From Pseudomonadota bacterium (lineage in GTDB: Bacteria > Pseudomonadota > Gammaproteobacteria > Steroidobacterales > Steroidobacteraceae): DNA of 37,598 nucleotides. Of this stretch, positions 8,235-17,952 are shown piece by piece. A program made the translations under genes and the position numbers. Location of the stretch: assembly GCA_021849615.1 (NCBI GenBank), contig JAJZSQ010000018.1:1-37598 (forward strand), read 5' to 3'. The stretch's first letter is position 1, and every line of letters starts with the position of its first letter. The notes under the pieces were generated by a model that had not been told where the DNA came from, searched no databases, and saw nothing but the letters and a program-made list of their open reading frames with translations.

Positions 8235-8281
8235 CGGCGCGTCGCCGCCGAGGGGGTACGGCGCACCAACGGAGTCCGCGG

Positions 8282-10360
8282 ATGCCCACTGCCGTCTCGT
8301 CCCTGCGCCATAACATGGTTGCCGCGCTGCTGCAGACCAAACCGGCGCAACTGCCCTGGCGGGTGCTGGTGCGCAACACCGCCGCGGTGGTCCTGCCGCT
8401 CATCTGGGGCATCGCGAGCCACCAGCTGCTCCCCGGCATCGCCGCGGCGGTCGGCGCGGTGGTGACGATGTATTCGGACCAGCCGGGTCCCTATCGTCAG
8501 CGCCTGTTCCGGCTGCTAGCAGTTTCGGCCGCCGGCGGCCTCGCGACGTTTCTCGGACTGACCCTGAACCATCACCTGCCGGCGCTGCTGGTGGCGAGTT
8601 TCGCCATTGGCTTCTCTGGAGCGCTGCTCGTGGTCTTCGGCGATGCGATCGCGCGGGTCGGCATGACCGCAATGATCCTGCTGGTGATCGCCACCGATCT
8701 TCCCGCACCCTCGCTCGGGGCCGCCCTAGCACTGACCGGATGGGTCACGGCGGGCGGCCTGCTGCTGACGTTGTTCTCGATTGCCGCCTGGCCGCTGCAG
8801 CGCTACGGACCGGAGCGCGAGGCGCTCGCGGCCGTGTACCGCGAGCTCGCCGCCATGGCGCGCCGCGGCGCGCACGACAGCGGCGCGGCGCTCGAGCTCA
8901 CCGACGGGATGACTGAATTGCAGCACACGCTGCTCGGTCCGCTGCGCGCCCGCGGCGCCGTCATGGACCATTTCGCCGTCATGCTCGAGCTGGCCGAGCG
9001 GGCGCGGCTCGAGCTCACGGCCCTCGCGGCCACCGAACCCGGGGAGCGCCTCCTGCCCCTGGTGCAACAGGACTGCGCGGCGCTCATCGAGGCGATCAGC
9101 GCGGCACTCGAGGCGGGCGGCGACCCACGGGCGCGCATGCGCACCGAGCTCGAGCGGCTGCAGCGCGCCGAGCGCGCCGCCGCGGAGCACGAAACGGAGC
9201 TGCCCGAGGGCGCGTGGCGCCACGTCCAGGCGCTCTCCGGCCAGCTCTCCGCCGCGGTCCGCAACGCCGAGCGCACCGGAACGCAAAGTCCCGGCCGCGC
9301 CGTCGATGAGGATCTGCAGCTGCCGCACGCGCTGCGACCGCAATCGCCGCTCGCCATTCTGGGGGCAAACTTCACGCCCCGCTCAGCGGCCTTTCGCCAC
9401 GCGGTGCGCAGCGCCGTGTGCTTCACGTTCGCCCTGTGGCTCGCCCGGATGCTGCCGGTCGAGCACGGTTACTGGATTCCGATGACCGTGGCGATCGTGC
9501 TGCGCGCGGACTTTGCCGCCACGTTCAGCTACGGACTGCTGCGCGTGGTCGGCACGATCCTCGGGCTGCTGCTCACCACCGCGCTGGTCTATCTGCTGCC
9601 GCTCAACGCGTGGGTGCACTTGGCGGTGCTGGCGGTGCTGTGCGCCGGGTTCCGTTACTTCGGCAACGTGCACTACGGGATCGCTGTCGCGTGCCTCACC
9701 GGCATGGTGGTGTTGCTGTTGGCGTTCGCCGGTGAGCGCCCCGAGCCGACCGTCATCGCCCGTCTGATCGACACCATCATCGGTAGTGCGGTGTCACTGT
9801 CCGTGTACGCGCTGTGGCCGACGTGGGAGAAAGGACGGACGCGCGAGACGCTCGCTGAAATGCTGCGCGCATACGCGGCCTACATTGCATCCCTGGCGGG
9901 CGGCAGCGTGCATCAGCGGCGCGATGGCCGCCAGGGCGCACGCGTCGCACGGGTCAATGCCGAAGCCTCCGTCAACCGCCTGCTCGCCGAGCCGGCCACG
10001 CCGCCGGCGCTGGCGGAACTGGCGCAATCGCTAATCACTCAAGGCAACCGGCTGGCCCGCACGGTCATGACGCTCGAGGCGCTCCTCGGGCACCCGGCGT
10101 CCGTGCCGGCACAGTCCGCACTCGAACCCTTCCTGAGCCAGAGCGCCGCGGCACTCGCGGAAGTGGCCGACGCCCTGCGCGTGCGCCGCGAGCCCGATAC
10201 CCTGCCACCGATCCGCGCCGCGCAGCGCCGCCTGGCGCGTGAACTCGCCGGCGCTGCGGAGGTCGTGGACGCGTGCGACCGCCTGGTCGACAACATCAAC
10301 ACGCTGGCGCACATCACGGCCCGTACGCCGGAGCAGCCGCCGCTGATGCATCCGGCGTAG
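8282..10360 (+). CDS. FUSC-family inner-membrane protein (putative aromatic-acid/small-molecule exporter)
   Basis: A 692-residue protein with the duplicated layout of the FUSC (fusaric acid resistance-like, YccS/AaeB-type) family. A block of about six hydrophobic segments (residues 30-170) is followed by a soluble helical region (175-350), a second block of hydrophobic segments (about 375-515, including HGYWIPMTVAIVLRADF, the family hallmark), and a C-terminal helical domain. Known members export aromatic acids or are uncharacterised; the substrate here cannot be predicted. It is a single-gene unit: a long gap lies before it and its 3' end converges on galU with 11 bases between the stops. 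The ATG at 8282 is preceded by CGGAG. Confidence 0.87.
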   Translation: MPTAVSSLRHNMVAALLQTKPAQLPWRVLVRNTAAVVLPLIWGIASHQLLPGIAAAVGAVVTMYSDQPGPYRQRLFRLLAVSAAGGLATFLGLTLNHHLPALLVASFAIGFSGALLVVFGDAIARVGMTAMILLVIATDLPAPSLGAALALTGWVTAGGLLLTLFSIAAWPLQRYGPEREALAAVYRELAAMARRGAHDSGAALELTDGMTELQHTLLGPLRARGAVMDHFAVMLELAERARLELTALAATEPGERLLPLVQQDCAALIEAISAALEAGGDPRARMRTELERLQRAERAAAEHETELPEGAWRHVQALSGQLSAAVRNAERTGTQSPGRAVDEDLQLPHALRPQSPLAILGANFTPRSAAFRHAVRSAVCFTFALWLARMLPVEHGYWIPMTVAIVLRADFAATFSYGLLRVVGTILGLLLTTALVYLLPLNAWVHLAVLAVLCAGFRYFGNVHYGIAVACLTGMVVLLLAFAGERPEPTVIARLIDTIIGSAVSLSVYALWPTWEKGRTRETLAEMLRAYAAYIASLAGGSVHQRRDGRQGARVARVNAEASVNRLLAEPATPPALAELAQSLITQGNRLARTVMTLEALLGHPASVPAQSALEPFLSQSAAALAEVADALRVRREPDTLPPIRAAQRRLARELAGAAEVVDACDRLVDNINTLAHITARTPEQPPLMHPA

Positions 10361-10371
10361 CGGCCTCGAGG

Positions 10372-11340
10372 TTACGCGCTCGCCGAGGGTCGCGCCGCGC
10401 GCCGGCGCGGTGCGGCGCCGTTGCTCTTGCGCCGGGCGGGCGCCGGTGAGCCCATCTCGAGCTGCAGACCGCGCAGGTAGCGGCGGAAATCCTTCCCCAG
10501 CATCGGGTGCCCGAGCGCGTACTCGACGGTGGCCTGCAGGTAGCCGAGCTTGCTGCCGCAGTCGTAGCGCGTACCGGCGAAGCGGTACGCGTACACCGCC
10601 TCCTCGCGCATCAGCGCAGCGATGCCGTCGGTGAGCTGGATCTCCCCGCCCGCGCCCCGGCCGATCTTCTCCAGGTGCTCGAAAATCGACGGGGCGAGCA
10701 CGTAGCGGCCGACCACGGCGAGATTCGACGGGGCGACCTGCGGTTTGGGCTTCTCGACGATGCTGTGTACCCGGGCGGTGGCCGACTTGTCGGCTTCGAC
10801 CGCCACGATGCCGTACTTGTCGGTGTCGGCGCGCGGCACGGCCTGCACCCCGAGCACACTGGCGCGCTTCGCGTCATACACCTCGGCCATCTGCGCCAGA
10901 CAGGCCACGTCGCTGCGGATCAGATCGTCGGCCAGATGCACGAAGAACGGCTCGGCGCCCACCGCCGGCTGCGCACAGAGCACCGCATGACCGAGACCGA
11001 GCGGGGCGGCCTGGCGGATGTAGATGCAGGAGGCGTAGGACGGCAGGACGCTGCGGATCTGATTGAGCAGGCTGCTCTTGCCTTGGCGCTCGAGCAGCTG
11101 CTCGAGCTCCTGGTCGGAGTCGAAGTGATCTTCGATGGCCCGCTTGGCCGCGCCGGTGATGAACACCAGACGCGTCGCCCCGGCGGCGAGCGCCTCCTCC
11201 ACCGCGTACTGGATGAGCGGCTTGTCGACCACCGGCAGCATCTCCTTGGGGCTCGCCTTGGTCGCCGGCAGAAAGCGCGTACCGCGACCGGCCACCGGAA
11301 ATACGGCCGTGCGTATGATCGACTTGGGAGGTGTGCGCAT
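10372..11340 (-). CDS. galU: UTP-glucose-1-phosphate uridylyltransferase
   Basis: Makes UDP-glucose from UTP and glucose-1-phosphate in the cytosol, for LPS, capsule, trehalose and similar glycans. 322 residues, near the usual 290-305 plus a basic C-terminal tail ([18 protein letters not shown]). The nucleotide-binding signature [20 protein letters not shown] begins near residue 15, and [13 protein letters not shown] follows. Further GalU hallmarks are [13 protein letters not shown], a product-binding VEKP segment and GEIQLTDGI. The ATG at 11338-11340 has AGGAG 7 bases upstream. It is last in the minus-strand series, 113 bases after lapB, probably with its own promoter. The glycine in GTRFLP and all signature residues are intact. 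Confidence 0.95.
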   Translation of the reverse strand: MRTPPKSIIRTAVFPVAGRGTRFLPATKASPKEMLPVVDKPLIQYAVEEALAAGATRLVFITGAAKRAIEDHFDSDQELEQLLERQGKSSLLNQIRSVLPSYASCIYIRQAAPLGLGHAVLCAQPAVGAEPFFVHLADDLIRSDVACLAQMAEVYDAKRASVLGVQAVPRADTDKYGIVAVEADKSATARVHSIVEKPKPQVAPSNLAVVGRYVLAPSIFEHLEKIGRGAGGEIQLTDGIAALMREEAVYAYRFAGTRYDCGSKLGYLQATVEYALGHPMLGKDFRRYLRGLQLEMGSPAPARRKSNGAAPRRRAARPSASA

Positions 11341-11365
11341 GGTGTGCTCCTGAAGAAGTCCGCTC

Positions 11366-11382
11366 CGACCCGTCTCGGGTCG
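11366..11382. promoter_or_regulatory. Perfect inverted repeat in the galU leader
   Basis: CGACCCG (11366-11372), a 3-base loop, and CGGGTCG (11376-11382) lie 26 bases upstream of the galU start. A TACACT hexamer in the galU direction (about 11392-11397) could be the -10, which would place this hairpin in the early leader RNA. It may be a leader hairpin or an operator; no regulator is indicated. Confidence 0.35.
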
Positions 11383-11453
11383 CTCAAGGCACTAGTGTAA
11401 CGCGCGCCTCGGCGCAAATCGCCCCGTCGGGCTGATGCGCCCGCCCATCGCAC

Positions 11454-12575
11454 TCACTGCGCGGCCATCACCCGCGCTGCACCGCCGTCGCGTTTCAGCG
11501 CCGCCGGGCGCAGGCTGTCCCAGGCCCGGCACTTCGGGCAGCGCCAGTACCAGGCCGTGCTCGACAGCCCGCACTCCCCGCATTGATAGCGGCCGCCGGC
11601 ATCGCCCAGGCGCTTCATCAGCAAGGCGAGGGCGTACGCCTCGGCGAGTGCATCCGCCTGCGGCCCGTGCGATTGCGCCAGGCGCTGCAACTCCTCCGGC
11701 GGCAGTGCGCTCGCGAGCAGCACGGCGAGCTCGCGTGCGCCGCGCTGACCGGATCGCTCGAGCCGCGACCACAGCGCCGCGAGGGCCGGCGGCTCTTCGG
11801 TGCGCCGCGCGAGTGCGAGCGCCCGCGGAATCATCTCGATGGCAAGCGCCGGATGCGCCTCGAGGATGTTCAGATACCGCTCGAGCGCCTGCGCGGACTG
11901 ACCGTCCGCCTCGGCCAACCGCGCGGCCAGCACCTCGGCGCGCGGTAAATCCCGGGCCCGCACGCGCGCCTGCCCGAGCAGCGTCCGGGCCCGCCCCGCA
12001 TCCCCCTGGGCGAGCGCCTGCTCGGCGAGCTCGCACAGATAATGCGCAGCGATCCGGGCGCGCTCGGCCTGCACCCGCGGCGGCAGCGCCTCGAGCGTCT
12101 CGAGTGCGTGAGTCCAGTCGCCCTGCGCCTCGTAGATGCGCAGCAGCTGATCGAGCGCGGTGTCGCGATACTCACTCGAGGCGGCGAGTTCGGCGAACAA
12201 CTCCTCCGAACGATCCATGAGGCCCGCACTGAGATAATCGAGCGCGAGCGCGAAAGTGGCCTTGTCGCGCAGCGCCGCATTGCCCTGCTCGCGCAGCCGC
12301 GTGTGCACGGCGATCGCACGGTCGACCTCGCCGCGGCGGCGGAACAGACTGCCGAGCGCAAATTGGATTTCGGCGGCGTCGCCGGCTTCGGCCATGCGCG
12401 CGAACACCTCGACCGCGTGGTCGAAGCGATCGTTGATGAGATGGTCGAGTCCGACGTAATAATCGCGCGGCAGGCGTACCGTGCGGCGGTTGCCCGTCAA
12501 ACGCCCGAGCAGCCACGCGGCGATACCGACGGCGGCGAACGCCAATGCAAGAAGAAGGGCGGGCAGCGCGATCAC
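11454..12575 (-). CDS. lapB: LapB (YciM), TPR protein controlling LpxC/LPS level
   Basis: Inner-membrane-anchored TPR protein that promotes FtsH-dependent turnover of LpxC and so limits LPS synthesis. 373 residues (E. coli 389). One N-terminal TM segment (residues 3-24), then a cytoplasmic TPR array (about 35-330; for example YYVGLDHLINDRFDHAVEVF), then a C-terminal rubredoxin-like metal site with CGECG and CPKC near residues 336-353, as in E. coli. The start is GTG at 12573-12575, with no strong Shine-Dalgarno. It lies 45 bases downstream of ihfB. In E. coli lapA lies between these genes; here there is no room for it. Confidence 0.95.
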   Translation of the reverse strand: MIALPALLLALAFAAVGIAAWLLGRLTGNRRTVRLPRDYYVGLDHLINDRFDHAVEVFARMAEAGDAAEIQFALGSLFRRRGEVDRAIAVHTRLREQGNAALRDKATFALALDYLSAGLMDRSEELFAELAASSEYRDTALDQLLRIYEAQGDWTHALETLEALPPRVQAERARIAAHYLCELAEQALAQGDAGRARTLLGQARVRARDLPRAEVLAARLAEADGQSAQALERYLNILEAHPALAIEMIPRALALARRTEEPPALAALWSRLERSGQRGARELAVLLASALPPEELQRLAQSHGPQADALAEAYALALLMKRLGDAGGRYQCGECGLSSTAWYWRCPKCRAWDSLRPAALKRDGGAARVMAAQ

Positions 12576-12620
12576 CGCGGCAATGTAGCATGCGCCGCAG
12601 CGCGCAGTTGCGGCCCGGAA

Positions 12621-12923
<303 letters not shown>

Positions 12924-12937
12924 GTCTCAGGCCAATC

Positions 12938-12971
12938 CGTCGCCGCTCCCGCCGAGACGGGAGCGGCGACG
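12938..12971 (-). terminator. 14-bp perfect hairpin between rpsA and ihfB
   Basis: CGTCGCCGCTCCCG (12938-12951) pairs perfectly with CGGGAGCGGCGACG (12958-12971) around a 6-base loop. It starts 8 bases after the rpsA stop and ends 14 bases before the ihfB start. No T-run follows it in the direction of transcription. It may be an attenuator, a 3' stabiliser of rpsA mRNA, or a processing site that sets unequal amounts of S1 and IHF-beta. Confidence 0.6.
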
Positions 12972-12979
12972 TTCAGGAC

Positions 12980-14656
12980 TCAGCCACGGTCCCCGATGTG
13001 CTCTTTGAGCAGATCGCCGAGACTCGTACCCGTCGTGCTGGAGTCCGACGAGCGGTAGTTCTGCACCGCCTCGGCCTCCTCGTGGGCTTCCTTCGCCTTG
13101 ATCGAGAGCGAAATGGTGCGCGACTTGCGATCGACGCCCGTGAACTTCGCCTCGACTTCCTCGCCGACCTTCAGCACCGTGCGCGCATCCTCGATGCGGT
13201 CACGGCCGAGCTCGGAGGCGCGCAGCTGCCCCTCGATCCCGTTGCCGAGGTCGATGGTGGCGCCGCGTGCATCGACTTCCTTGACGACGCCACGCACGAT
13301 GGTGCCCTTGGGGTTCTCGGCGATGTAGCTCGAGAACGGGTCCTTCGCCAGCTGCTTGATGCCGAGGCTGATGCGCTCGCGCTCCGGATCGATCGAGAGC
13401 ACCATGGCCTCGAGCTGCTGACCCTTCTGGTAGCTGCGCACCGCTTCCTCCCCGGGCATGTCCCAGGAGATGTCCGACAGGTGCACCAGGCCGTCGATGT
13501 TGCCCGACAGTCCGATGAAGATGCCGAAGTCGGTGATCGACTTGATCTGGCCGCTGACGTGATCGCCGCGGTTGTAGTTCTCGGCGAACTCCTTCCACGG
13601 GTTGGCCTTGCACTGCTTCAGGCCGAGGGAGATGCGGCGGCGATCTTCATCGACGTCGAGCACCATGACCTCGACTTCCTCGCCGGTGTGCACCACCTTG
13701 GCCGGATTGACGTTCTTGTTCGTCCAATCCATCTCCGAGACGTGCACCAGACCCTCGACGCCGTCCTCGATCTCGACGAACGCGCCGTAGTCGGCAATGT
13801 TGGTGACCTTGCCGAACACGCGGGTGCTGGCCGGGTAGCGCCGGGCGATGTTCTCCCACGGATCGGCGCCGAGCTGCTTCAGCCCGAGGCTCACGCGCGA
13901 GCGCTCGCGGTCGAACTTCAGGATGCGCACGTCGATCTCTTCGCCGACCTTGACGACTTCAGACGGATGCTTGACGCGTTTCCACGCCATGTCCGTGATG
14001 TGCAGCAGGCCATCGATGCCGCCGAGATCGACGAACGCACCGTAGTCGGTGAGGTTCTTGACCATGCCGTGCACGACCGCGCCTTCCTGCAGGTTCTCCA
14101 GCAGCGCGCTGCGCTCGGCGGAGAACTCCTGCTCGACCACCGCGCGGCGCGAGACCACCACGTTGTTGCGTTTCTGGTCGAGTTTGATGACCTTGAACTC
14201 GAGCGGCTTGCCCTCGAGATACCCCGTGTCGCGCACCGGACGGACATCGACCAGCGAGCCCGGCAGGAACGCCCGGACGTTGTCGATTTCCACCGTGAAG
14301 CCGCCCTTGACGCGGCCGGTGATCATGCCGGTGACGATCTCGGACTTGTTGAATGCCTCCTCGAGGCGCGTCCAGGTGCGGGCGCGCTTGGCCTTCTCGC
14401 GCGACAGGCGTGTCTCACCGGTGCCGTCCTCGACCGAATCGAGCGCGACTTCGACTTCGTCGCCCGCTTTGACTTCGATCTGGCCGCTCTCGTCCTTGAA
14501 CTGCTCGACGGGAATGACGGCTTCGGACTTCAGACCGACGTTGACCACCACGACATCGGGGGTGACGTCAACGACCAGTCCGGTGAGGATCATCCCCGGG
14601 CGGATGCGCTGGTTGGCGAGGCTCTGCTCGAAGAGCTGTGCAAAACTTTCTGTCAT
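12980..14656 (-). CDS. rpsA: 30S ribosomal protein S1
   Basis: RNA-binding ribosomal protein needed for initiation on structured or leader-containing mRNAs. 558 residues (E. coli 557) with six S1 repeats, recognisable from phrases such as [40 protein letters not shown] and [20 protein letters not shown]. The start at 14654-14656 matches the known N-terminus [13 protein letters not shown]; the frame is open for 32 codons upstream, with another ATG at 14713. The only Shine-Dalgarno-like bases, GAAGG, sit 1 base from the ATG, so the site is weak by spacing. In E. coli rpsA also lacks a strong one and is autoregulated through its leader, which may hold here. Confidence 0.98.
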   Translation of the reverse strand: MTESFAQLFEQSLANQRIRPGMILTGLVVDVTPDVVVVNVGLKSEAVIPVEQFKDESGQIEVKAGDEVEVALDSVEDGTGETRLSREKAKRARTWTRLEEAFNKSEIVTGMITGRVKGGFTVEIDNVRAFLPGSLVDVRPVRDTGYLEGKPLEFKVIKLDQKRNNVVVSRRAVVEQEFSAERSALLENLQEGAVVHGMVKNLTDYGAFVDLGGIDGLLHITDMAWKRVKHPSEVVKVGEEIDVRILKFDRERSRVSLGLKQLGADPWENIARRYPASTRVFGKVTNIADYGAFVEIEDGVEGLVHVSEMDWTNKNVNPAKVVHTGEEVEVMVLDVDEDRRRISLGLKQCKANPWKEFAENYNRGDHVSGQIKSITDFGIFIGLSGNIDGLVHLSDISWDMPGEEAVRSYQKGQQLEAMVLSIDPERERISLGIKQLAKDPFSSYIAENPKGTIVRGVVKEVDARGATIDLGNGIEGQLRASELGRDRIEDARTVLKVGEEVEAKFTGVDRKSRTISLSIKAKEAHEEAEAVQNYRSSDSSTTGTSLGDLLKEHIGDRG

Positions 14657-14794
14657 ACCTTCACTCGCACGGTCCTTGGGGACGGCGTGCTTATTAACTG
14701 GTGCCCCTGACATCCTTAGAGCCCAGGCAGATGCGAAACACGGCATGCGCATCCGAGCGCATACCCACCGGAAACTCGCCTCGTCAGGACCGCC

Positions 14795-15481
14795 CTACGC
14801 CCACAGCGACCGGCGTCGGCCCAACTCGATCACGCGCTCGACCGCCGCCTCGATGGTGAGCTCGGTCGAATCGATCCGCTCGGCGTCCGCGGCCGGGACG
14901 AGCGGGGCCACGGCCCGGCTCGAGTCCCGCGCGTCCCGCTCGGCGATCTCGCGCGAAAGGGCCGAGAGGCTAGCACCGGAGCCCTTTTCTTTCAACTGGT
15001 TATAGCGGCGGCGGGCCCGCTCCTCGGCGCTCGCGGTGAGAAATATCTTCAGCGGCGCGTGCGGAAAGACCACCGTGCCCATGTCACGGCCGTCGGCGAT
15101 GAGCCCCGGCGCCTCGACGAAGGCGCGCTGGCGCCCGAGCAGCGCCGCGCGCACCGGCGGCCAGGCGGCCACCCGCGAGGCACCCTGCCCGAGCGTCTCG
15201 GTCCGGATCGCCGCGGTGACGTCGCGGCCCTCGAGCAGTACCCGCTCGCCCTCGGACTCGGTCCCGAAGCGCACCTGCATCGCGCCGGCGAGCCGGGCAT
15301 GACCGTCCACGTCGTCCGCCGCCAGCTTATGTTCAATGCCCGCGAGCGCCACCAGTCGGTACAGTGCCCCGCTGTCGAGCAGGTGCCAGCCGACCCGGCG
15401 CGCCACGGCACGGCTCACCGTGCCCTTGCCCGACCCGCTCGGGCCGTCGACCGTGACGACCGGTATGCCTGCTTCGCTCAC
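14795..15481 (-). CDS. cmk: Cytidylate kinase
   Basis: Phosphorylates CMP and dCMP in pyrimidine nucleotide recycling. 228 residues (E. coli 227). P-loop GPSGSGKGT near residue 13, then [13 protein letters not shown], the [20 protein letters not shown] region and the [10 protein letters not shown] lid segment. The start is GTG at 15479-15481, 2 bases after the aroA stop; this gives the standard length and begins just before the first beta strand. Close spacing implies coupling with aroA. 138 bases separate it from rpsA. Confidence 0.97.
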   Translation of the reverse strand: MSEAGIPVVTVDGPSGSGKGTVSRAVARRVGWHLLDSGALYRLVALAGIEHKLAADDVDGHARLAGAMQVRFGTESEGERVLLEGRDVTAAIRTETLGQGASRVAAWPPVRAALLGRQRAFVEAPGLIADGRDMGTVVFPHAPLKIFLTASAEERARRRYNQLKEKGSGASLSALSREIAERDARDSSRAVAPLVPAADAERIDSTELTIEAAVERVIELGRRRSLWA

Positions 15482-15483
15482 GC

Positions 15484-16803
15484 TCAGGCGGCCTCGATGG
15501 CGAGCCCCGCCGCGCGCGCGAGCGCGACGAACCCCGGGAACGAGGTGGCCACGTTGGCCACGTCGTGGATTTCGATGGGCTCGCGCGCCCCGAGCGCGGC
15601 GATCGCAAACGCCATGGCGATCCGGTGATCGCCGTGGCTGTCGATCTGCCCGCCGCTCAAGCCGCTGCCACCGCGCAGCCACAGGCCGTCATCGAGCAGA
15701 TGGTTCTCGACCCCGAGGACACTCAGGCCCTCGGCCATCGCCGCCAGGCGGTCGGTCTCCTTCACGCGCAGCTCCTCAGCACCGCGCACCGTCGTCTCGC
15801 CCTGCGCGAGTGCTGCGGCAACGAAGAAGATGGGGAACTCGTCGATCGCGAGCGGTACCAGTTCGCGCGGCACGTGGATGCCGTGCAGCGCGCTCTTGTG
15901 CACCTCGATGTCCGCGGTCGGCTCGGCGGCCCCGCCCGGATGCGGGTGCAGGCGGATGTCCGCGCCCATGCTGCGCAGCATCTCGAGCAGTCCGGTGCGG
16001 GTCGGGTTGACCCCAACGTTGCGCAGCAGCAGCCCCTCCTCGGCGCCGATCAGGCCGGCCACGATGAAGAACGCCGCCGAGGAGAAGTCCGCCGGCACGC
16101 GCACCGCCGTGCCGGTGAGCCCCTGGCCGCCCTCGAGCGACACGCTCGCCCCCTCGCGCTCCACCTTGATCCCGAAGGCGCTGAGCATCCGCTCGGTGTG
16201 ATCGCGGGTCGGCGCCGGTTCGGTCACCCGCGTGCGCCCGTGCGCCCCGAGGCCGGCGAGCAGGACTGCGGATTTGACCTGCGCGCTCGCCACCGGCATG
16301 CGGAAATCGATGCCGTGCAGCCCCGGCGTGCCGCGGATGTGCACCGGCGGGCGCCCTTCGCGCGTCTCGATGCGCGCACCCATCTGGCGCAGCGGCGCCG
16401 CGACGCGCTCCATCGGCCGGCGCATCAGCGACTCGTCCCCGACCAGCACCGAGTCGAACGGCTGGGGCGCGAGCAGGCCCATGAACAGACGCATCGCCGT
16501 GCCCGCATTGCCCCTGTCGAGCGGCGCGCTCGAGGCGCTGAGCGCCGCGACGCCCGCCCCGTGCACCCGCACGTGCTCGGGCGCCGGCCGCTCGATGCGC
16601 ACCCCGAGCGCCTCGAGCGCCCGCAGCGTCGAGAGGCAGTCCTCGCCGGCGAGAAATCCACTGATCTCGGTCTGCCCGGCGGCGAGTCCGCCGAGCATCA
16701 GCGCGCGGTGCGAGATCGACTTGTCCCCGGGCACCGTCAGCTCCCCGCCGATCCGTCCGCCCGGTGCGACGCGAAAGCGCGGCTTGATGTCAGCTGTTGT
16801 CAT
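15484..16803 (-). CDS. aroA: 3-phosphoshikimate 1-carboxyvinyltransferase (EPSP synthase)
   Basis: Joins shikimate-3-phosphate and PEP, the sixth shikimate-pathway step. 439 residues. [16 protein letters not shown] near residue 27 holds the PEP/S3P-binding Lys and Ser; [15 protein letters not shown] near 100 is the glycine loop where glyphosate binds, and [16 protein letters not shown] near 345 has the second active-site signature. Whether it is class I or II cannot be settled by eye. It lies 10 bases after pheA and 2 bases before cmk, inside a serine/aromatic supra-operon. Confidence 0.97.
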   Translation of the reverse strand: MTTADIKPRFRVAPGGRIGGELTVPGDKSISHRALMLGGLAAGQTEISGFLAGEDCLSTLRALEALGVRIERPAPEHVRVHGAGVAALSASSAPLDRGNAGTAMRLFMGLLAPQPFDSVLVGDESLMRRPMERVAAPLRQMGARIETREGRPPVHIRGTPGLHGIDFRMPVASAQVKSAVLLAGLGAHGRTRVTEPAPTRDHTERMLSAFGIKVEREGASVSLEGGQGLTGTAVRVPADFSSAAFFIVAGLIGAEEGLLLRNVGVNPTRTGLLEMLRSMGADIRLHPHPGGAAEPTADIEVHKSALHGIHVPRELVPLAIDEFPIFFVAAALAQGETTVRGAEELRVKETDRLAAMAEGLSVLGVENHLLDDGLWLRGGSGLSGGQIDSHGDHRIAMAFAIAALGAREPIEIHDVANVATSFPGFVALARAAGLAIEAA

Positions 16804-16813
16804 GATGTTCTCT

Positions 16814-17938
16814 CTACAACACGGCGCGCGGATACGAGCCGAGCAAACGGAACAGCGAGGCGCGCCGCTTCAGCGAGGCGAGCGCGCGCGCCACGTGCGG
16901 CTCCTCGGCGTGCCCGTCGATGTCGATGAAGAATACGTAGTCCCACTTGCGCCGGTGCGAGGGACGCGACTCGATGCGCGTCATGCTCACGCGGTGGCGC
17001 GCGAGCGGCTCGAGCAGCCGGTGCAGCGCACCGGGCGCATCGGTGTGCCCGACCGAAACCAGCAGTGTGCTGCGGTCCTGTCCGCTCGGCGCGAGCAGCT
17101 TCCTGCCGAGCACCAGGAAGCGCGTGCTGTTGTCGGAGCGATCCTCGATCTGACCGGCGAGCACCTTCAGGCCGTACACCTCCGCGGCGGTCTGGCCGGC
17201 GATCGCCGCCGTGCCGCGCTCATCGCGCGCCCGCCGCGCCGCCTCGCCGTTGCTCGCCACGGGGATCTGCTCGATCTCCGGCAGATGCTCCTGCAGCCAC
17301 AAGCGGCACTGCGCGAGGGACTGCGGATGCGAGCAGATGCGCACGATGCGCCCGAGCGCGTTCATGTTGCCCATCAGATGGTGATGGATGCGCAGCTCCA
17401 CCTCCCCGCAGATCTTCAGCGGCGAGGAGAGGAACCGATCGAGCGTGTGGTTGACCGTCCCTTCGGTGGAGTTCTCGATCGGCACGACGCCGAAGTCGGC
17501 CGCCGCGGATTCGACCTCGTGAAACACCTCGTCGATCGAGCCGAGCGGCAGCGCGCGCACCGAGTGGCCGAAGTGGGTCAGCACCGCGGTCTGGCTGAAG
17601 GTCGCCTCGGGGCCGAGATAGGCCACTTTCAGCGGCTCCTGCTGCGCCAGGCACGCGGACATGATCTCGCGGAACAGCCGCACCACTTCCTCGTCGCGCA
17701 GCGGCCCGCGGTTGCGCTCGCGCACCGCGCGCAGCACCTGCGCCTCGCGCTCGGGGCGGTAGAACTCCGCACCCGCCTCGGTGCGGCTCTTGGTGAGGCC
17801 CACGCGCTGCGCGAGCCGCGCCCGCTCGTTGAGCAGACGCTGGATCTGCTGATCGACGCCGTCGATGCGTTCACGCACGGCGGTGAGCGCGGCGGTGGTG
17901 GATGCGGCGCGGCGGCGGTCGGGACTCTTGCGTGGCAT
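16814..17938 (-). CDS. pheA: Bifunctional chorismate mutase/prephenate dehydratase (P-protein)
   Basis: Converts chorismate to prephenate and then phenylpyruvate, for phenylalanine. 374 residues. The AroQ-type mutase domain (about 15-100) has RERIDGVDQQIQRLLNERA and FYRPEREAQVLR. The dehydratase domain (about 104-285) has VAYLGPEATFSQTAV, VPIENSTEGTVNHTLD and the TRFLVLG end. A C-terminal ACT domain (about 295-370) has GALHRLLEPLARHRVSMTRI and the ESRP motif that binds phenylalanine for feedback inhibition. All three parts are complete. It is 14 bases after serA and 10 before aroA. Confidence 0.97.
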   Translation of the reverse strand: MPRKSPDRRRAASTTAALTAVRERIDGVDQQIQRLLNERARLAQRVGLTKSRTEAGAEFYRPEREAQVLRAVRERNRGPLRDEEVVRLFREIMSACLAQQEPLKVAYLGPEATFSQTAVLTHFGHSVRALPLGSIDEVFHEVESAAADFGVVPIENSTEGTVNHTLDRFLSSPLKICGEVELRIHHHLMGNMNALGRIVRICSHPQSLAQCRLWLQEHLPEIEQIPVASNGEAARRARDERGTAAIAGQTAAEVYGLKVLAGQIEDRSDNSTRFLVLGRKLLAPSGQDRSTLLVSVGHTDAPGALHRLLEPLARHRVSMTRIESRPSHRRKWDYVFFIDIDGHAEEPHVARALASLKRRASLFRLLGSYPRAVL

Positions 17939-17952
17939 GTCGGGCAGCGGTC

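Larger units (their letters stand above)
7552..8281. other. Long region without a recognisable gene (730 bases)
   Basis: Between the DUF2934 gene and the FUSC gene. Open frames here are short, lack family motifs and do not show the codon use of the neighbours. Base composition is more mixed than in surrounding genes, with an A/T-richer patch at about 7755-7810. Three short perfect inverted repeats cluster at 7641-7825, and a possible FUSC promoter lies near 8230. No tRNA, IS end or known riboswitch was recognised. Confidence 0.6.

Noticed and set aside
12998-14710. A 570-codon plus-strand open frame opposite rpsA
   Set aside because: Mirror image of the highly biased rpsA codons; its product is a low-complexity Asp/Leu/Val/His series without homology-like motifs.
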